Source of the DNA: Desulfofundulus australicus DSM 11792
GTDB lineage: Bacteria > Bacillota > Desulfotomaculia > Desulfotomaculales > Desulfovirgulaceae
Direction of reading: 5' to 3'
DNA: 64,000 bases
NCBI RefSeq assembly: GCF_900129285.1
Contig: NZ_FQUW01000017.1
Span: 1 to 64,000 of the forward strand
In this document: one piece after another, positions 34,453-42,686 of the stretch
Layout of the letters: the number at the start of each line of letters is the position of its first letter
How positions within the stretch are numbered: the stretch's first letter is position 1
The notes under the pieces: model-generated
What the model saw: the letters and a program-made list of their open reading frames with translations, nothing else
What the model was told of the DNA's origin: nothing
Databases searched by the model: none
Translations under genes and position numbers: made by a program

Positions 34453-34731
34453 AATTTGCTTTCCGCGTTACCACCCTACTTGACCGCAAAAAGCGGCCCA
34501 CCTCTTCCAGGGTACGGGAAAAGTTTTTCCGATACCCCCTTCCCGGTAACGTGGGAAGACTCCGGCGCGGCCTACTTGCCCGCAGGCGCGGGTTTCAGCC
34601 TGCATCTCCGGGGAGAACTTCAACCGGTCATGTTCTGGAGGCGCTTCCAGTCGCCGACGCCTCCTCCCTGGAGAACTGTTTCCGGCCTACTTTTCCCCTT
34701 CATTGACTTTCGACATATAATTTTAGCCATA

Positions 34732-34760
34732 ATTATAATGAAAAAAAACCGGCAATGCAA
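34732..34760 (-). promoter_or_regulatory. Sigma-A promoter of aroF-pheA
   Basis: TTGCAT (34755-34760) and TATAAT (34732-34737) are 17 bp apart on the minus strand, 7-10 bp before the predicted T-box start. The -10 is perfect. Confidence 0.85.
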
Positions 34761-34791
34761 GGGGCTGGTTGTCTTTTTTTAAAGCTTATTA

Positions 34792-36018
34792 TTATATAAA
34801 AGCTGCCTTAACGATATCCAGCACTTTTTGAACTTTTACCGGAGCATCGGGGGCACGGCTGTCAACCGCCTCCCAGGCTGCTTCCACATCGGCGGACAGG
34901 TCTGGTTTCAGATGACCGGCAATGAAGAGATAAGAGGACAACCTTCGTTCCAGCTGAATTTTAAGCCTTTCATAAAGGGGTTTTTGCAAATATTCGTGGA
35001 TGGTGTTCAGTATAGCCGATTTATCATCGGGCAGCTGTCCCTCTACTTCCCACAAAAGATTGCACATCTGGTCGCTGGCCAGGTAAGCGTGGCAGTCCAG
35101 GTGTTCCAGGAACAGGGCAATTTCTTCCACCACTTCGTCTTCTGTCAGCGGCTCAAATTCCCCGGCCAGCACCCTGTCGTAAAGGGGGGTGCCCCGGCGG
35201 GGAACAAGGGTGCGCAGGCGGATAAAATCCGGATCAATTTCGTTCAATACCTGCGCGGACTCAACGGCATGCTTTTGTGACCATTTCCTTCCCCCCAGGC
35301 CGGGCATGTAGTACTCGCTCAATTCAAAGCCCGCTTCCCTGACCTTTTTGCCCGCCAGAAGGTGCTCGGCAGCCGTGGTGCCTTTTTTCACCCCGGCCAG
35401 CACTTCGTCACAGCCCGACTCAAACCCGATGTGCAGGCGGGAAAGACCGGCCTCACGCAACCGCATCAGGTCCTCCAGCTTCTTTCTGGCCATGGTCTTG
35501 GACCTGGCGTAAGAGGTTATGCGCTCAATGGAGGGAAAATTTTCCTTGAGGTAATTTAATATTTCCACCATCTCGGCTGTCCGGATTTGCGGAGCGTTGG
35601 CATCCTGAAGAAAAACAGTCCTGGCCCCGGAGGAAAGCCAGTGGACAACATTGGCCAGGCTTTCCAGCCGCCGCTGTACAACGGAGGGCTCGCTGTAAGC
35701 CTCGCTGTAAAGTGAGGGGTTGGCGTTGATAAATGCAGCCACCACTTCCCGGTTGATGGTGCCCCGGTAGCCAAGCCGCCAGGAAGTGGCCTTGAGCTCC
35801 CCAGCCAGGGCTTTAACCGTATCGATATCGGCTTTAATCTCTGCCACACTGCGCAGGCCGTAGGGTTTATTCTTATAAGTGCGGCAAAATTCGCACCGGT
35901 TCCAGGGACAATTTCTGGTAATCCGGAGGAGCAGTGAGCGGTCGCGGCCCTCGCTGGGTGGCCTGATGGGCCCCATTTCGTGGTATCCCTTACCGTGCTG
36001 CAGGATTGCGGGCAGCAT
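34792..36018 (-). CDS. Radical SAM protein
   Basis: The protein of about 408 residues has an N-terminal cluster motif RNCPWNRCEFC (CX4CX2C, about 36-46) instead of the usual CX3CX2C, then a typical radical-SAM barrel with SGARTVFLQDANA and LHIGFESGCDEVL. It resembles the HemN/Elp3-like group of uncharacterised radical SAM proteins; no substrate domain is recognisable in the C-terminal 100 residues. The start is ATG 36018, with GTG 36021 just before; GGTGGTGG precedes. It is a single gene whose 3' end lies just upstream of the aroF promoter. Confidence 0.87.
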   Translation of the reverse strand: MLPAILQHGKGYHEMGPIRPPSEGRDRSLLLRITRNCPWNRCEFCRTYKNKPYGLRSVAEIKADIDTVKALAGELKATSWRLGYRGTINREVVAAFINANPSLYSEAYSEPSVVQRRLESLANVVHWLSSGARTVFLQDANAPQIRTAEMVEILNYLKENFPSIERITSYARSKTMARKKLEDLMRLREAGLSRLHIGFESGCDEVLAGVKKGTTAAEHLLAGKKVREAGFELSEYYMPGLGGRKWSQKHAVESAQVLNEIDPDFIRLRTLVPRRGTPLYDRVLAGEFEPLTEDEVVEEIALFLEHLDCHAYLASDQMCNLLWEVEGQLPDDKSAILNTIHEYLQKPLYERLKIQLERRLSSYLFIAGHLKPDLSADVEAAWEAVDSRAPDAPVKVQKVLDIVKAAFI

Positions 36019-36108
36019 CACTTTTCCACCACCTTACCTGTTGAACTTCACTTAATGTTATAATACTTTTAATTCTTCAACCGGCAGTCCCGTCCCTGAA
36101 GGATACCC

Positions 36109-37275
36109 CTACCCCACGACCCCTTCGGATTTCAAGGCTTCAATGTCCTGATCCCGGTAGCCCAGTTGGCGCAGGATCTCCACCGTATGCTCCCCCGCCC
36201 CCGGTGCCGGAAAATCAGCTTTTTTCTCCACACCCTGTATCTTTAAGGGCTGGCCAACTGTGGTAATGACCCCTTCACCCGCGGGAAGCTTTATAAATAA
36301 GTTTCTGGCCCTTACCTGGGGATGCGCCGGCACCTCACTAACATCCAGCACAGGCTCAATACAGGTATCCACCCGGCCAAACAGCTCCATGATTTCGGCA
36401 AGCGTTTTGCTGCTGAAAAACTCCTGCACCGCCCGCCGCGCCTCCTCATCCTCCCTGTACTGCAGGGGCAGCAGGTCCGGCCGCCCGGCGGCATAACAAA
36501 AGTTTTCCCAGAACCTGGGTTCAAGGTTGCCCACGCTTACATAGCGCCCGTCCCTGGTGGAGTATATGTTGTAACACACCCGGCCACCGTTCAGATCTTC
36601 CGCACCGCGACGTGGTTCGCCAGCCCCGGCCAGGTACTGGGTAAGGTAAAGGCTCATCCACGACACCACCGTGTCCATCAATGATACATCTATGTAGGCG
36701 CCACGGCCGGTCTGCAGATTCTTGATGCAGGCGGCCAGGATGCCCACAACTGCCATCAACCCGCCGCTCAGGTCGGCCACCTGCACCCCGGGCAGGACGG
36801 GGGGCCCCCCGCGGCTACCCGTCAGGCCGAGGGCGCCGGCTATGGATATATAGTTGATGTCGTGTCCCGGCCGCATGCTGTAAGGGCCGTCCTGCCCGTA
36901 ACCGCTCAAAGCACAATAAACCAGCCGCGGGTTTGCAGCAGAAAGGATTTCATATCCCAGACCCAGGCGTTCCATAACTCCCGGACGAAAACTTTCCACC
37001 ACCACGTCGTACTCCCGGACCAGTTGTAAAAATATTTCCCGTCCCTTCAACGTTTTGAGATTTAAACGCATGGACTTTTTGTTGCGGTTGACAGCGTGAA
37101 ACCAGGCACTTTCCCGCCCCACCTGAGGCCCCATTCCCCGCAGGTAATCTCCTGCCTCCAGGTCCTCAATCTTGAGCACTTCCGCTCCCAGATCCGCCAG
37201 GATCATGGTAGCATAAGGGCCCGGCAGAAGGCGCGTCAAATCCAGAACCTTTACATTTTTCAATATCCGGTACAA
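36109..37275 (-). CDS. CaiB/BaiF-type (family III) CoA-transferase
   Basis: The 388-residue protein matches family III CoA-transferases: LDLTRLLPGPYATMILADLG, GAEVLKIEDLEAGDYLRGMG, NRNKKSMRLNLKTLKGREIF and the catalytic-Asp region with VQVADLSGGLMAVVGILAA and SLMDTVVSWM. These move CoA between organic acids without an acetate intermediate. The substrate is not known; candidates include aromatic, carnitine-like and fatty acids. The start is TTG 37275 after GGGAGGG. It is divergent from the ADP-forming acyl-CoA synthetase, which suggests a shared role in activating acids (inference). Confidence 0.9.
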   Translation of the reverse strand: MYRILKNVKVLDLTRLLPGPYATMILADLGAEVLKIEDLEAGDYLRGMGPQVGRESAWFHAVNRNKKSMRLNLKTLKGREIFLQLVREYDVVVESFRPGVMERLGLGYEILSAANPRLVYCALSGYGQDGPYSMRPGHDINYISIAGALGLTGSRGGPPVLPGVQVADLSGGLMAVVGILAACIKNLQTGRGAYIDVSLMDTVVSWMSLYLTQYLAGAGEPRRGAEDLNGGRVCYNIYSTRDGRYVSVGNLEPRFWENFCYAAGRPDLLPLQYREDEEARRAVQEFFSSKTLAEIMELFGRVDTCIEPVLDVSEVPAHPQVRARNLFIKLPAGEGVITTVGQPLKIQGVEKKADFPAPGAGEHTVEILRQLGYRDQDIEALKSEGVVG

Positions 37276-37389
37276 CAGCTTTCCCTCCCCCTATTTTACG
37301 AAAATTATACCAGGATAATGTTTATTGTGGTAAGATTTAGATTAATTAAAAACAGTTAGAGCAACATAAGGAGGAGGCTATTCAGTAAT

Positions 37390-39519
37390 ATGGTAGAAAA
37401 CCTGCAAAGTCTCATTCCCTTCTTTCAACCCCGGTCAATAGCACTCATCGGAGTTTCCACCAGGACGGGCCTGCAGGCTTTCAATATCCTGGAGCAGGTA
37501 CTGGCCGGCGGTTACCGGGGGCGCATCTATCCCGTCAACCCCAAGGGGGGAACCCTGCTGGGCCTCCAGGTTTACCGTACGGTCAGCGAGATTCCCGAAA
37601 CACCCGACCTGGCCGTAATCTCCACGCCACGGACAGCCGTAAAGGAAGTGATACAGGAATGCACAGCCAGGGGCATTAAAGCTATAATCGTTATCACTCA
37701 GGGTTTTGCCGATGCTGACAGCTGGGGAAAACAAACACAGCAGGAATTACAGGAAATCGTTTGGAACGCGGGAGCCCGCCTCGTCGGGCCCAATACTATT
37801 GGCGTTGTTAATCTTTACGAAAACTTGAATACTTCCTTTATTGGCTTTCTACGCAAAGAGGCCGACACGGCCATGATCTGCCAGTCAGGTATTTTTTTGC
37901 TGGGTGCTGCCGATTTCACCGGCGGCATCGGGCTGGGGGTGGATATCGGTAATGCGGCAGACGTTGGTTTCAGCGAAAGCCTGACCTTTCTGGGGCAGGA
38001 ACCCCGGGTCAGGGTAATTAACCTGCACATGGAAGGGATCAAAGATGGTCATAGATTTATGGAAGTTGCCCGCGCGGTGACCAGAACAAAACCCGTCCTC
38101 TGCCTGAAAACCGGCCGCAGCGAGGCCGGAGCCAGGGCCGCCAGTTCCCACAGCGGTTCTCTGGCCGGCGAAGATCATGTTTTCACCGCCGCATTTAAAC
38201 AATGCGGAGTCATCAGGGTGCGGGACGTGGAGGAAATGCTCTATCTGAACAAAACTTTTCTCACCTATCCCTCCATGCCCGGACAGCGAATAGCCGTGGT
38301 AACAATAAGCGGCGGTGCGGGTATCATGGCTATAGATGCCTGCAGTGCTTGCGGCCTGGAAGTAGCCCGTTTCAGCGAAAAAACCCGGGAGAAGCTGGCT
38401 GCTGTTTTTCCCGACTGGATGGAGGTAAATAATCCGCTGGACATCTGGCCGGCAGGTATGACCAGGGGGTACCTGGAAATTCTGGAACTCTCCCTGGACA
38501 CGATCCTGGAGGACCCGGGCGTGGATGCAGCCCTGGTTATCAGCCCTGCTTATTTACCCCCGGAAGAAGACCCGCGCCTGGACATCTCCCGCACCATCAA
38601 CCAGGCTGCATCCCGGCACCCGGAAAAACCTCTGGCCCTGTGGATATTTGGCAATTACCGGCATGAACTGGCGGCCAGGATGGAAAAAGAAAACCGGGTG
38701 GTGGTCTACCCTTCCCCGGAAAAAGCCATGGCCTCCCTGGCGACTTTATACCGCTACCTGCATGAAATTAAAGGCCGTGCCCCCGGACATCCAGCAGTTT
38801 TCACCGATTTTCATGAGGAGCGCATTGACTCCCTTCTTGCCGTGGCCATGCGGGAAGGACAGGCAACCATAAATGAAGCCGCCCTGGAAATCCTGCAGGC
38901 TGCCGGCATCCCCGTGTTACCCTCCCGGGTGGCACACAGCACCGGGGATGCCGTAAGAATAGCCAGTTCCCAGGGTTACCCGGTGGTGATGAAAATTGTC
39001 AGCCCGCAGATCTCCCATAAATCCGATGTGGGCGGGGTGAAGGTTAATTTAAAGGATGACCGGGAGGTAGCAGCAGCTTATAACGAGATGATGGAAGTAG
39101 TTTCTGCCCGGGTACCACAGGCCACCATCAAGGGAGTGCTCATTCAGCCTTACAGGCCCGGTGGAGTGGAGGTTCTCCTGGGCTGCAAGCGGGACCCCTC
39201 CTTTGGGCCGGTCCTGGTTTTTGGCCTGGGAGGGATTTACACGGAGCTGTTCCGGGACGTTTCCTTTGCCATTGCGCCGGTGGACAGGGAAAAGGCCCTG
39301 GACATGATCAGGGAAACAAAAGCTTACCGCCTGCTCCGGGGGTTCAGGGGACAGCCCCCGGCCAATATCGATGCCCTGGTGGAATGTCTCCTGCGCCTGG
39401 GCCAGCTGGTTACCAGGTGGCCTGAAATTGTAGAAATGGACATCAACCCGCTCCTGGTTGACCCGCAGGGCGCGGTGGCCGTGGATGCCCGTATAACTTT
39501 GCACACCTCCAACTTGTAG
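37390..39519 (+). CDS. ADP-forming acetyl/acyl-CoA synthetase (fused alpha-beta)
   Basis: The 709-residue protein combines the CoA-binding and ligase domains of the alpha subunit (about 8-460: RSIALIGVSTRTGLQAFNIL, SHSGSLAGEDHVF around the phosphohistidine region) with an ATP-grasp beta domain (about 480-705: YPVVMKIVSPQISHKSDVGG, VEVLLGCKRDPSFGPVLVFG). Such enzymes make ATP from ADP while releasing an acid from acyl-CoA, or run backwards. Here one polypeptide has both halves. ATG 37390 after AAGGAGGAGG. No clear terminator follows. Confidence 0.93.
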   Translation: MVENLQSLIPFFQPRSIALIGVSTRTGLQAFNILEQVLAGGYRGRIYPVNPKGGTLLGLQVYRTVSEIPETPDLAVISTPRTAVKEVIQECTARGIKAIIVITQGFADADSWGKQTQQELQEIVWNAGARLVGPNTIGVVNLYENLNTSFIGFLRKEADTAMICQSGIFLLGAADFTGGIGLGVDIGNAADVGFSESLTFLGQEPRVRVINLHMEGIKDGHRFMEVARAVTRTKPVLCLKTGRSEAGARAASSHSGSLAGEDHVFTAAFKQCGVIRVRDVEEMLYLNKTFLTYPSMPGQRIAVVTISGGAGIMAIDACSACGLEVARFSEKTREKLAAVFPDWMEVNNPLDIWPAGMTRGYLEILELSLDTILEDPGVDAALVISPAYLPPEEDPRLDISRTINQAASRHPEKPLALWIFGNYRHELAARMEKENRVVVYPSPEKAMASLATLYRYLHEIKGRAPGHPAVFTDFHEERIDSLLAVAMREGQATINEAALEILQAAGIPVLPSRVAHSTGDAVRIASSQGYPVVMKIVSPQISHKSDVGGVKVNLKDDREVAAAYNEMMEVVSARVPQATIKGVLIQPYRPGGVEVLLGCKRDPSFGPVLVFGLGGIYTELFRDVSFAIAPVDREKALDMIRETKAYRLLRGFRGQPPANIDALVECLLRLGQLVTRWPEIVEMDINPLLVDPQGAVAVDARITLHTSNL

Positions 39520-39653
39520 AGCCCGTGAACCTCAGGCCAAAAGCATATGGAAATTACGTTAATCGCCTCACCCAACGCTTTACGCAGCAAACTGCAGAAC
39601 TGGTATTTAGAAGTTCGCAAGCAATAGTAAATTTGAAGTACCCAACCAATAAA

Positions 39654-40889
39654 TCAAGCACTGACCATGCATATATCCTCACCGGGAACAATAAACTTGC
39701 GGTGCAGGGCACGAACAGCCCGGGAAACTTCATGAGCTTTAATAATACAGGAGATCTTGATCTCTGAAGTAGCAATCATTTCCAGATTAATGTTTTCTCT
39801 GGCCAGAGCTTCAAACATCATGGCCGCCACTCCTGCATTGGTAGCAATCCCGGAACCCACAATGGAAACCTTGGCCACATTTTCATCATACGTGTAACCC
39901 GTAGCACCAACCTGTTCCCGGATGTTTTCCAGGACAGCAAGTGTTTTTTTCAAATCACTTTTACAGATGGTAAAAGCAATATCGTTTAACCCATCCCTCA
40001 TAGCACTCTGAATGATCATATCCACATTGATATTTTCTACAGCCAGGGCATGGAATATTTTCCAGGCAATACCCGGCCGGTCGTAAACATCGAAAAGGGC
40101 GACTTTGGCAATATTTAAATCATGGGTTACGCCGGTAACTATTATCGATTTTTCCACTTCGTCAGCCTCCTTAACAATGGTGCCGGGATTGCGGTTAAAA
40201 CTGCTGCGCACATGCAGGGTAACACCGTGCAACTTGGCACATTCCACAGCCCGGTAGTGAAGCACCGCCGCTCCCAGGTGGGCCATCTCCAGCATCTCAT
40301 CATATGATACGGTGGGCAGCTTGCGGGCATCGGGAACCAGACGGGGATCAGCGGTGTAGACACCATCAACATCGGTATATATTTCGCACAGATCAGCCTT
40401 CAGGGCCGCGGCCAGGGCTACAGCAGTGGTATCCGAACCGCCTCTCCCCAAAGTGGTAATATCGTTGGCGTCATTTACTCCCTGGAAACCCGCCACCACG
40501 ACAATTTTACCCGCAGACAGTTCACGGACAATACGCTCGGTATTAACCTTAATAATACGTGCTTTTGTATGCACATTATCGGTAATAATGCCTGCCTGCG
40601 ATCCGGTTAACGAAATAACATCCTCCTCCAATCTGGAAATAGCCATGGCCAGCAGGGCAATGGAAACCTGTTCCCCGGTTGACAGGAGCATATCCACTTC
40701 CCTTTCAGGCGGGTTATCGGATACTTTATTCATTAATGCAATTAATTCGTCAGTGGTATCCCCCATCGCCGAAACAACCACCACAACCTGATGTCCCTGC
40801 CGGCGATATTCCACCACCCTGCGGGCTACTCTACGGATGTGTTCGGGAGTGGCTACAGAACTGCCCCCGTATTTTTGTACTACCAGCAA
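39654..40889 (-). CDS. lysC: Aspartate kinase
   Basis: The 411-residue enzyme begins [20 protein letters not shown] and has [20 protein letters not shown] and the Asp-rich [15 protein letters not shown], plus two ACT domains at about 265-400 ([40 protein letters not shown]). It makes aspartyl phosphate, the entry to Lys, Met, Thr and diaminopimelate. TTG 40889 after AGGGGGAAGAG is chosen, as it gives the usual length and the conserved start; the frame upstream lies in the leader. It has a 230-nt leader with a peptide and a terminator. Confidence 0.94.
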   Translation of the reverse strand: MLVVQKYGGSSVATPEHIRRVARRVVEYRRQGHQVVVVVSAMGDTTDELIALMNKVSDNPPEREVDMLLSTGEQVSIALLAMAISRLEEDVISLTGSQAGIITDNVHTKARIIKVNTERIVRELSAGKIVVVAGFQGVNDANDITTLGRGGSDTTAVALAAALKADLCEIYTDVDGVYTADPRLVPDARKLPTVSYDEMLEMAHLGAAVLHYRAVECAKLHGVTLHVRSSFNRNPGTIVKEADEVEKSIIVTGVTHDLNIAKVALFDVYDRPGIAWKIFHALAVENINVDMIIQSAMRDGLNDIAFTICKSDLKKTLAVLENIREQVGATGYTYDENVAKVSIVGSGIATNAGVAAMMFEALARENINLEMIATSEIKISCIIKAHEVSRAVRALHRKFIVPGEDICMVSA

Positions 40890-40939
40890 CGTTCTCTTCC
40901 CCCTTATGGATTCTGCTACTTGAGGCGTCCCGGCACCGA

Positions 40940-40970
40940 AAAATTTAAAGCCACCCGCAACAGGTGGCTC
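40940..40970 (-). terminator. Attenuator terminator before lysC
   Basis: AGCCACC (40963-40969) pairs with GGTGGCT (40949-40955); TTTAAATTTTT follows on the minus strand. The loop and 3' arm overlap a segment (40954-40961) that can pair instead with 41011-41018. Confidence 0.85.
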
Positions 40971-41023
40971 AGTCAAACGATAGGTTCGGCAGGCCAGGAC
41001 ACACCACTGGGTTGCGGGCAAGA

Positions 41024-41113
41024 TCAAAGAAAAGGCATGCACATCAGGCCGCGCATAGCCATGCCCGAATCCATCATAGTTATGCCCCTGGTAGTGGTGC
41101 CAACCCAAAGCAT
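41024..41113 (-). CDS. Leader peptide before aspartokinase
   Basis: A 29-codon frame starts at ATG 41113, with AAGGAGGG (41121-41128) 7 nt upstream, and stops with TGA at 41024. The peptide begins [20 protein letters not shown]; it has three Thr codons in a row (ACC ACT ACC), a fourth Thr nearby and seven Met. The codons CACCACT in the Thr run are complementary to 41002-41008 just downstream. By comparison with the thr operon leader of enterobacteria, it is a candidate for ribosome-stalling attenuation that reads Thr (or Met) supply. Confidence 0.7.
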   Translation of the reverse strand: MLWVGTTTRGITMMDSGMAMRGLMCMPFL

Positions 41114-41148
41114 GATCCGGCCCTCCTTAATGTAAAATGCATGGCTTA

Positions 41149-41177
41149 ACTATAACATAAAATTCCGGACCATGCAA
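41149..41177 (-). promoter_or_regulatory. Sigma-A promoter of the lysC leader
   Basis: TTGCAT (41172-41177) and TATAGT (41149-41154) are 17 bp apart on the minus strand. The leader peptide ribosome site is about 20 bp further. The -35 sequence is the same as at aroF. Confidence 0.8.
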
Positions 41178-41300
41178 TCGCTTGTTTTGAATTATCTACC
41201 CCATCAAGGATTTAAAGGATATAAAGCAACCGGAGCGAATGGTATATTAAAGCAGGACAAGTTCCGGATAATTTATGCCAAAATAGAGAGGATGGTAATA

Positions 41301-42068
41301 ATGACCGGCAGCTGGCAAAAGGTAAATTTTGTTAACTCCCGAGGGTTAAACCTGGCCGGGCTATTATATGTCGCTCCGGGGAACACAGGTAGGATCATCA
41401 TTAACTGCCACGGCTTTACGGGAAGCAAGGAAGGAGGCGGGCGTGCCCTGGAGCTTGGCACCGAACTAAGCCGGCGCGGGTGGTCGACCCTGCTTTTTGA
41501 TTTTTCGGGTAATGGTGAAAGCGAGGGTAATTTTGCAGATCTAACTTTATCAGGACAGATTGACGACCTTACCTGCGCAGTCGACTGGGTGGTAAAAAGA
41601 GGCTATAACCAGATTGTCACCGTCGGCCGCAGTTTTGGCGGCTCCACAGTTATCTGCCAGGCAGCAAGGGATCACCGGATAGCCGGGGTTTGTACCTGGG
41701 CCGCCCCGGCCAGGTTAATGGACCTTTTCACCTCATTCACCGACGAGTCTCTGGACAGCCCTGAAGAGATGGTAACCATGGCAGGGGAAAATGGCGTCAT
41801 CTATTTGAAGAAAGCTTTTTTCCGGGATCTCCAGTTATACGATGTTCCCCGGGAAGCAGCGCGCCTGACACCCCGTCCCCTGTTAATCATCCACGGTACC
41901 GGGGATGGCGTGGTCCCGCCCGGGGACGCCCGTCTGATCTTTGAGGCAGCCGGAGAACCCAAAAAGCTGGTATGGATTGAAGGAGGAGATCACCAGTTTA
42001 CCGGGCATTATCTACAGGTCTGGGAAAATCTTTTTGCCTGGCTGAACAAACATTTTCCAGGCATATAA
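41301..42068 (+). CDS. Alpha/beta hydrolase
   Basis: The 255-residue protein shows CHGFTGSKEGGGR (oxyanion region), nucleophile motif GRSFGGST (about 110-117), IHGTGDGVVPP (Asp) and GGDHQFTGH (His), a complete Ser-Asp-His triad of the BAAT/dienelactone/peptidase-like family. The substrate is unknown. ATG 41301 is chosen over codons further upstream because GAGAGGA precedes it and the family starts there. Confidence 0.88.
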   Translation: MTGSWQKVNFVNSRGLNLAGLLYVAPGNTGRIIINCHGFTGSKEGGGRALELGTELSRRGWSTLLFDFSGNGESEGNFADLTLSGQIDDLTCAVDWVVKRGYNQIVTVGRSFGGSTVICQAARDHRIAGVCTWAAPARLMDLFTSFTDESLDSPEEMVTMAGENGVIYLKKAFFRDLQLYDVPREAARLTPRPLLIIHGTGDGVVPPGDARLIFEAAGEPKKLVWIEGGDHQFTGHYLQVWENLFAWLNKHFPGI

Positions 42069-42115
42069 AAGCAAAGGCCACAGGGCTAGATGGGCTGACG
42101 GTGGTTTGTCCCCTA

Positions 42116-42144
42116 TAGACACAGGTAAAGCGTTATGATATAAT
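42116..42144 (+). promoter_or_regulatory. Sigma-A promoter of the zinc-ribbon gene
   Basis: TAGACA (42116-42121) and TATAAT (42139-42144) are exactly 17 bp apart. Transcription from about 42151 gives a 5' UTR of about 110 nt. Confidence 0.85.
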
Positions 42145-42176
42145 TGCTTTAAGTCAAACTGGTTGGGTTACCGGCA

Positions 42177-42258
42177 AATACTCTTCTCCTGGATGGGGGA
42201 GCGGGTAGTTTGTGTTTGGGTCCCTGAACCAGTAAGTCCCTGAAAGGAGAGGAGTATT
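42177..42258 (+). promoter_or_regulatory. 5' UTR hairpin that sequesters the ribosome site
   Basis: Bases 42177-42190 (AATACTCTTCTCCT) are complementary to 42245-42258 (AGGAGAGGAGTATT) over 14 bp with one G-U pair. The 3' arm is the entire Shine-Dalgarno region of the zinc-ribbon gene, whose ATG begins at 42260. The 54-nt loop has a duplicated GTCCCTGAA. This looks like a translational switch such as an RNA thermometer or riboswitch; it does not match a class I know. Confidence 0.7.
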
Positions 42259-42259
42259 C

Positions 42260-42562
42260 ATGTCTTACGAGGACAAAGTGCTTACCTGCCGGGATTGCGG
42301 CGCAGACTTTGTTTTTACCGCTGGAGAACAGGCTTTTTACGCTGAAAAAGGTCTGCTGAATGAACCTACCCGTTGCCGGGACTGCCGCCGCCGGCGCAAG
42401 CAGCGCAACAACGCTGGTGCAGCTGGAATGGATCGCCAAATGTACGATACTTTTTGTTCCAGTTGCGGCGCACCCACGCAGGTGCCTTTCAAGCCCACCG
42501 GAAGAAAGCCCATTTACTGCCGTGAGTGTATGGCCGTAAACCGGCGGGCAAGCTTCCGCTAG
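42260..42562 (+). CDS. Small double zinc-ribbon protein
   Basis: The 100-residue protein has two CxxC pairs per half: CRDCGADF and CRDCRRRRK around 10-42, then CSSCGAP and CRECMAVN around 67-95. The middle is Arg-rich. It fits small zinc-ribbon (zf-trcl-like) proteins common in Firmicutes and thought to bind nucleic acids or partners; function unknown. Its promoter, leader hairpin and terminator are all well formed, so it is a tightly controlled single gene. Confidence 0.88.
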   Translation: MSYEDKVLTCRDCGADFVFTAGEQAFYAEKGLLNEPTRCRDCRRRRKQRNNAGAAGMDRQMYDTFCSSCGAPTQVPFKPTGRKPIYCRECMAVNRRASFR

Positions 42563-42580
42563 ATCATTACAGATCTCAAA

Positions 42581-42611
42581 AGCCTACCTGGAGAACAGGT
42601 AGGCTTTTTTG
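42581..42611 (+). terminator. Intrinsic terminator after the zinc-ribbon gene
   Basis: AGCCTACCT (42581-42589) and AGGTAGGCT (42597-42605) pair; TTTTTTG follows. Confidence 0.94.
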
Positions 42612-42686
42612 TTGAATACTGGAGAAAAATAAGCGGGTTGTTTTATAATAACAATTGTATCAATGCATGTTTGGAAGGTGATTTAA

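Larger units (their letters stand above)
34293..34725 (-). promoter_or_regulatory. Phe-specific T-box leader with two antiterminator/terminator modules
   Basis: Reading the minus strand, a Stem I begins with AGTA (34688-34691) and closes with GGUUGAA, a loop-E pair; the specifier loop then reads UUC (34615-34617), a Phe codon, flanked by a GGGG/CCCC lower stem. Two T-box motifs follow: AGGGTGGTAACGCGG (34463-34477) and GGGGTGGTACCGCGG (34340-34354), each with its own terminator. Between the first terminator and the second T-box there are only about 65 nt, too few for a second Stem I. Uncharged tRNA-Phe should therefore be read by one Stem I and act on two switches. Confidence 0.88.

Noticed and set aside
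34271-34501. N-terminal extension of DAHP synthase by 77 codons
   Set aside because: It lies in the T-box leader and runs across both terminators; the enzyme starts naturally at 34270.
40890-41160. Lysine riboswitch before lysC
   Set aside because: None of the conserved lysine-aptamer segments is seen; a peptide plus hairpins explain the leader better.
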